From assembly GCA_937967875.1 (NCBI GenBank), contig CALBTQ010000336.1, positions 1 to 8,272 of the forward strand: 8,272 bases of DNA, given 5' to 3'. Position 1 is the first letter of the stretch. The number at the start of each line of letters is the position of its first letter. The notes below the pieces were generated by a model, which did not search any database, was not told where the DNA came from, and worked only from the letters and a program-made list of their open reading frames with translations. A program made the translations under genes and the position numbers. Positions 6,129 to 8,272 of this stretch are shown in pieces. The stretch comes from an uncultured Pseudomonadota bacterium (GTDB lineage Bacteria; Lernaellota; Lernaellaia; Lernaellales; Lernaellaceae).

Positions 6129-8033
6129 ATGATTCACCTGCCGCAAGCGTTGTTCGCCGTCATCTTCGCCCTGCTGTGCTGGGGGCTCGGAGGCGTGCTC
6201 TTTCGCCGTTGGCTCGACGATTTCCCGACGCCGGCCCTGCGTCACGTCACCGCCTTCGCCCTGGGTTGCGCCCTGTATTCCTATCTGACGCTCTTTCTGG
6301 GCTGGCTGGGTCTGCTCGATAAACTGTGGATGAGCGCGCTGTTGCTGATCGGTGCGGCGGCGATGCTGGTGCACGGCTATCGCGAAATCGCCCAAAAACG
6401 CCTGTGGCCGACGATCGTTGCCGGCGACGGTGCGTTTCTGGCGGTGCTCGGTCTGTTTTACCTGCCGGCGATCGTGGCGGCGCTGGCGCCGCCGGTGATG
6501 CGCGAGGCGCTGACGATGCATCTGGCGCTGCCCAAGCTGTATCTGCAGGCGCAGCGCATCGCTTATTTCGGCGGCTATTTCTACGCCGCGTTTCCCAAAG
6601 GGCAGGAGGTGCTGAGCGTTCTGATGCTCGATCGCGCCGGGGATCGCGCCGCACAGATGCTGCCGGTCGTGCAACAACTTGCCGCGACGGTCGGACTGTA
6701 TTCGCTGCTGGCCTGGCGCTTCGACCGCTTCACCGCTTTCGTCGGCGGGCTAGGTTTCGCCGCCTTGCCCGCGGCGGTGGTGTTTGCCGGCGGCGGGTAC
6801 GTCGAACCGGCGATGAACCTCGCGCTGGTTGCCGCGTTGACCGCCCTGGCCGTCATCGAGCCCGACGACGAACGCACGCCCGCATTGCTGATCGGCCTGT
6901 TGGGTGGCTGGCTGCTGGCGCTGAAATACTCCGGCGGGATCTTTCTGCTGCTGTTGCTGTTCCTGCTGATTCTCCGCGTACGCCGGATCAATGTGCGTGA
7001 AGCGATCTCGGCGGTCATTCTCTGCTGCTTGATGACCGCGCCGGCCGTCTTCTGGTTGATCAGCAACTGGCTGGTGCTGGGCAATCCCGTTTTTCCTTAC
7101 GCGTACCAATGGTTCGGCGGCGTCGAGTGGAACGGCGAGATGGCCGTGCTGTTCGGGCGCACCCTCGACAGCTTCGGCGCCGGGCACACGTGGTCGGACA
7201 TGCTCCTGTTGCCGTTGCGCCTGGCTTTCTCCGGCCGTTTCGACAGTCCGAATTTTGATGGCGTGCTCGGTCCGTTCGTCTTGCTGTTTTTGATTGCGGC
7301 GGCGGCGAGCCCGGTCTGGTGGCGGCAACGCCACAAGCTGCAATTACTGCCCGGCCTGGGCGCCGTGACCGTGCTGGCCTTGGCTTTTTTCGCTTTTCAC
7401 ACCCATCAGATGCGCTTCTATCTGGCGCCGCATTTGCTGGTGATCGTCGTGGCCGCCGTGACCATCCACCGCCTGGTCGTCGCCGAGCACCTGCGCTCGA
7501 TCGCTCGCCCGGCGATGATCGCGCTGTTGATTCTCGGACTGGCCTACAACGCTTATGTCCTGGTGAACGAGACGCTCCGCCTGGGGGCGTATCGACCGGT
7601 GTTCGGGCTGCAAACCGAAGAGGAATTCCTCGCCGAGCACGTTCCCGGTTACGACGCCATCCGTTTCATCAACGAGCAAACACACCCCGAGGCGAGGGTG
7701 TTGTGTGTGAAGACCGGCAATTTCGGCTACTACTTCGACCGGGCGTTTTTTGCGGAAAGCTTTATGGACGAGCGGGTGTTTCTCAACTACCTGGATAACA
7801 GCGACTCGGCCGAGTACCTCGCGCGCAGTCTGTTGGTCGACGGCTTCACGCACCTGCTGGTCAATCAACATTTTATCGAACACGAATTGAGCGACGCGCA
7901 GACCGAGTTATGGCGCAGTTTTCTCGATCAGCGCGGTCGCATCGTTTTTAACGGAGAGGGGTTCGCCGTGATCGAGGTGCTCACGGCGAACCGTTCGGGG
8001 CAAGAAAGCACTGTGGAATACAGTGCCGGGTAG
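6129..8033 (+). CDS. Polytopic membrane protein, GT-C (GT39/PF13231-like) glycosyltransferase
   Basis: The product is 634 aa. About 12-14 hydrophobic segments can be seen by eye up to residue ~480 (for example 5-25, 38-60, 67-82, 100-120, 203-220, 267-283, 292-315, 408-424, 428-446, 462-479), followed by a soluble tail (480-634). Features typical of GT-C transferases using lipid-linked sugars are: a loop after an early membrane segment with REALTMHLALPKLY (125-138), where Glu126 is in the place of the usual acidic residue; GNPVFPY (318-324); and QMRFYLAP (427-434), comparable to an RY-x-x-P motif. An in-frame TAA at 6117 makes the ATG at 6129 the first possible start. No ribosome site precedes it. 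The acceptor is unknown and could be protein, lipid A or envelope polysaccharide. It is less likely to be a non-catalytic membrane protein of the same fold. It stands alone on its strand, divergent from the lipoprotein gene. Confidence 0.75.
   Translation: MIHLPQALFAVIFALLCWGLGGVLFRRWLDDFPTPALRHVTAFALGCALYSYLTLFLGWLGLLDKLWMSALLLIGAAAMLVHGYREIAQKRLWPTIVAGDGAFLAVLGLFYLPAIVAALAPPVMREALTMHLALPKLYLQAQRIAYFGGYFYAAFPKGQEVLSVLMLDRAGDRAAQMLPVVQQLAATVGLYSLLAWRFDRFTAFVGGLGFAALPAAVVFAGGGYVEPAMNLALVAALTALAVIEPDDERTPALLIGLLGGWLLALKYSGGIFLLLLLFLLILRVRRINVREAISAVILCCLMTAPAVFWLISNWLVLGNPVFPYAYQWFGGVEWNGEMAVLFGRTLDSFGAGHTWSDMLLLPLRLAFSGRFDSPNFDGVLGPFVLLFLIAAAASPVWWRQRHKLQLLPGLGAVTVLALAFFAFHTHQMRFYLAPHLLVIVVAAVTIHRLVVAEHLRSIARPAMIALLILGLAYNAYVLVNETLRLGAYRPVFGLQTEEEFLAEHVPGYDAIRFINEQTHPEARVLCVKTGNFGYYFDRAFFAESFMDERVFLNYLDNSDSAEYLARSLLVDGFTHLLVNQHFIEHELSDAQTELWRSFLDQRGRIVFNGEGFAVIEVLTANRSGQESTVEYSAG
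8001..8026 (-). terminator. Probable intrinsic terminator of the minus-strand poly-Asp-tail gene
   Basis: GCACTGT (8008-8014) and ACAGTGC (8020-8026) form a perfect 7-bp stem with a 5-nt loop. Read on the minus strand, the hairpin begins 13 nt after the stop codon of the gene ending at 8040 and is followed directly by TTTCTTG (8007-8001), a short T-rich tail. It lies within the last codons of the convergent membrane-protein gene. On the plus strand no T-run follows, so termination should be mainly in the minus direction. Confidence 0.5.
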
Positions 8034-8039
8034 ATTCAG

Positions 8040-8272
8040 TTAGCAGGCGCAGCCGCCCGAGTCACCATCTTCCGCATCATCGTCGTCATCGTCATCGTCG
8101 TCGTCGTCGCCGTTGGGCAACATCGAATCGTCTTCGTCATCATCATGCGGCAGTTCCGGATCGGTGATGTCGTCGTCGACGGCGTCGTCATCATGCGCCG
8201 TGTCGTCGTCGGTCACATCGTCGTCGGCCGCCGGAGTGGTGTCGTCATCGTCGCCGCCGGTGTCGTCGTCGG
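8040..8272 (-). CDS. 3' end of unknown protein with poly-Asp tail ending in GGCAC
   Basis: This is a partial gene; its 5' part lies beyond the window. An open frame runs on the minus strand from the window edge to a TAA at 8042-8040, giving 76 readable codons. Half of the residues (38) are Asp, with 3 Glu and no Lys or Arg. The order is short DDD or DDDD clusters separated by TGG, TTPAA, VT, TAH, AV and IT spacers, then a PELPH segment, a run of 11 Asp, and the end AEDGDSGGCAC. The poly-Asp reading is chosen because the neighbouring lipoprotein also has poly-Asp and because a stop, convergent spacing and terminator hairpin all fit. The function of the missing N-terminal part cannot be told. 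The tail looks like an exported protein's surface or sorting tail, but it has no hydrophobic segment. It does not fit MYXO-CTERM or GlyGly-CTERM signals, which carry a membrane helix and basic residues. Confidence 0.8.
   Translation of the reverse strand, partial: DDDTGGDDDDTTPAADDDVTDDDTAHDDDAVDDDITDPELPHDDDEDDSMLPNGDDDDDDDDDDDAEDGDSGGCAC
8076..8270 (-). repeat. Degenerate GAY-triplet repeat region coding for acidic tail
   Basis: The minus strand is dominated by GAC/GAT triplets in clusters of three or four, with one uninterrupted run of 11 (8076-8108). It resembles the tract at 5859-5924 in the neighbouring lipoprotein gene in both base and codon composition. Such triplet tracts can change length without shifting the frame, and they are also difficult for short-read assembly. 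Confidence 0.85.

Noticed and set aside
8076..8270. Regularly spaced GTC clusters as a possible CRISPR or iteron array
   Set aside because: The period is three bases with short irregular gaps, and one frame is open to a stop codon. This is coding low-complexity DNA, not a repeat-spacer array or origin.
1..8272. A defence system, prophage, insertion sequence or biosynthetic cluster
   Set aside because: No transposase, integrase, nuclease, toxin-antitoxin, phage structural or NRPS/PKS gene is visible, and no terminal inverted repeats or target duplications were found.

Overview
The window looks like the end of a metagenome-assembled or draft contig from a high-GC, Gram-negative (two-membrane) bacterium. 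Evidence for an outer membrane is two tandem FadL-type beta-barrel proteins and two lipoproteins. Poly-aspartate tracts follow a lipobox in one protein and form the C-terminal tail of another. In my judgement this suggests an uncultured deltaproteobacterial, myxococcal or Lernaellota-like lineage, but the placement is inference and weak. I see no mobile element, phage gene, CRISPR array, tRNA or rRNA.

Layout. Bases 1-46 are not biological: they match the end of the Illumina P7 primer, an 8-nt index and the full TruSeq Read 2 adapter. Native DNA starts at about base 47, inside a signal peptide. Three plus-strand genes follow with gaps of 4 and 2 bp, so they form a probable operon: a 5'-truncated FadL-family protein (48-1346), a second FadL-like paralogue (1351-2661), and a lipoprotein with a five-bladed glycosidase-type beta-propeller (2664-3824). 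A convergent minus-strand gene (3834-5999) encodes a large lipoprotein with a poly-Asp linker and a glycoside-hydrolase-like architecture. A 129-bp, partly AT-rich divergent intergenic region (6000-6128) separates it from a plus-strand polytopic membrane protein (6129-8033) that resembles GT-C glycosyltransferases (GT39/PF13231-like). Ending 6 bp away and running off the window is the 3' end of a minus-strand gene (8040-8272). Its product ends in a tail that is half aspartate and closes with Gly-Gly-Cys-Ala-Cys.

How the genes may work together. The first operon looks like an outer-membrane module: two channels of a family known for hydrophobic substrates, plus a probably lipid-anchored carbohydrate-type propeller. 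The second lipoprotein is probably an envelope carbohydrate-active enzyme, and the GT-C protein probably transfers sugars from a lipid-linked donor. A common theme of envelope glycan or lipid handling is inference from neighbourhood only. Both convergent junctions carry a perfect inverted repeat inside the 3' end of the plus-strand gene. The one at 8008-8026 is followed by a T-rich tract on the minus strand, so it is a plausible intrinsic terminator for the poly-Asp-tail gene. The most unusual biology here is the poly-Asp/CxC C-terminal tail and its relation to the poly-Asp tether in the neighbouring lipoprotein.
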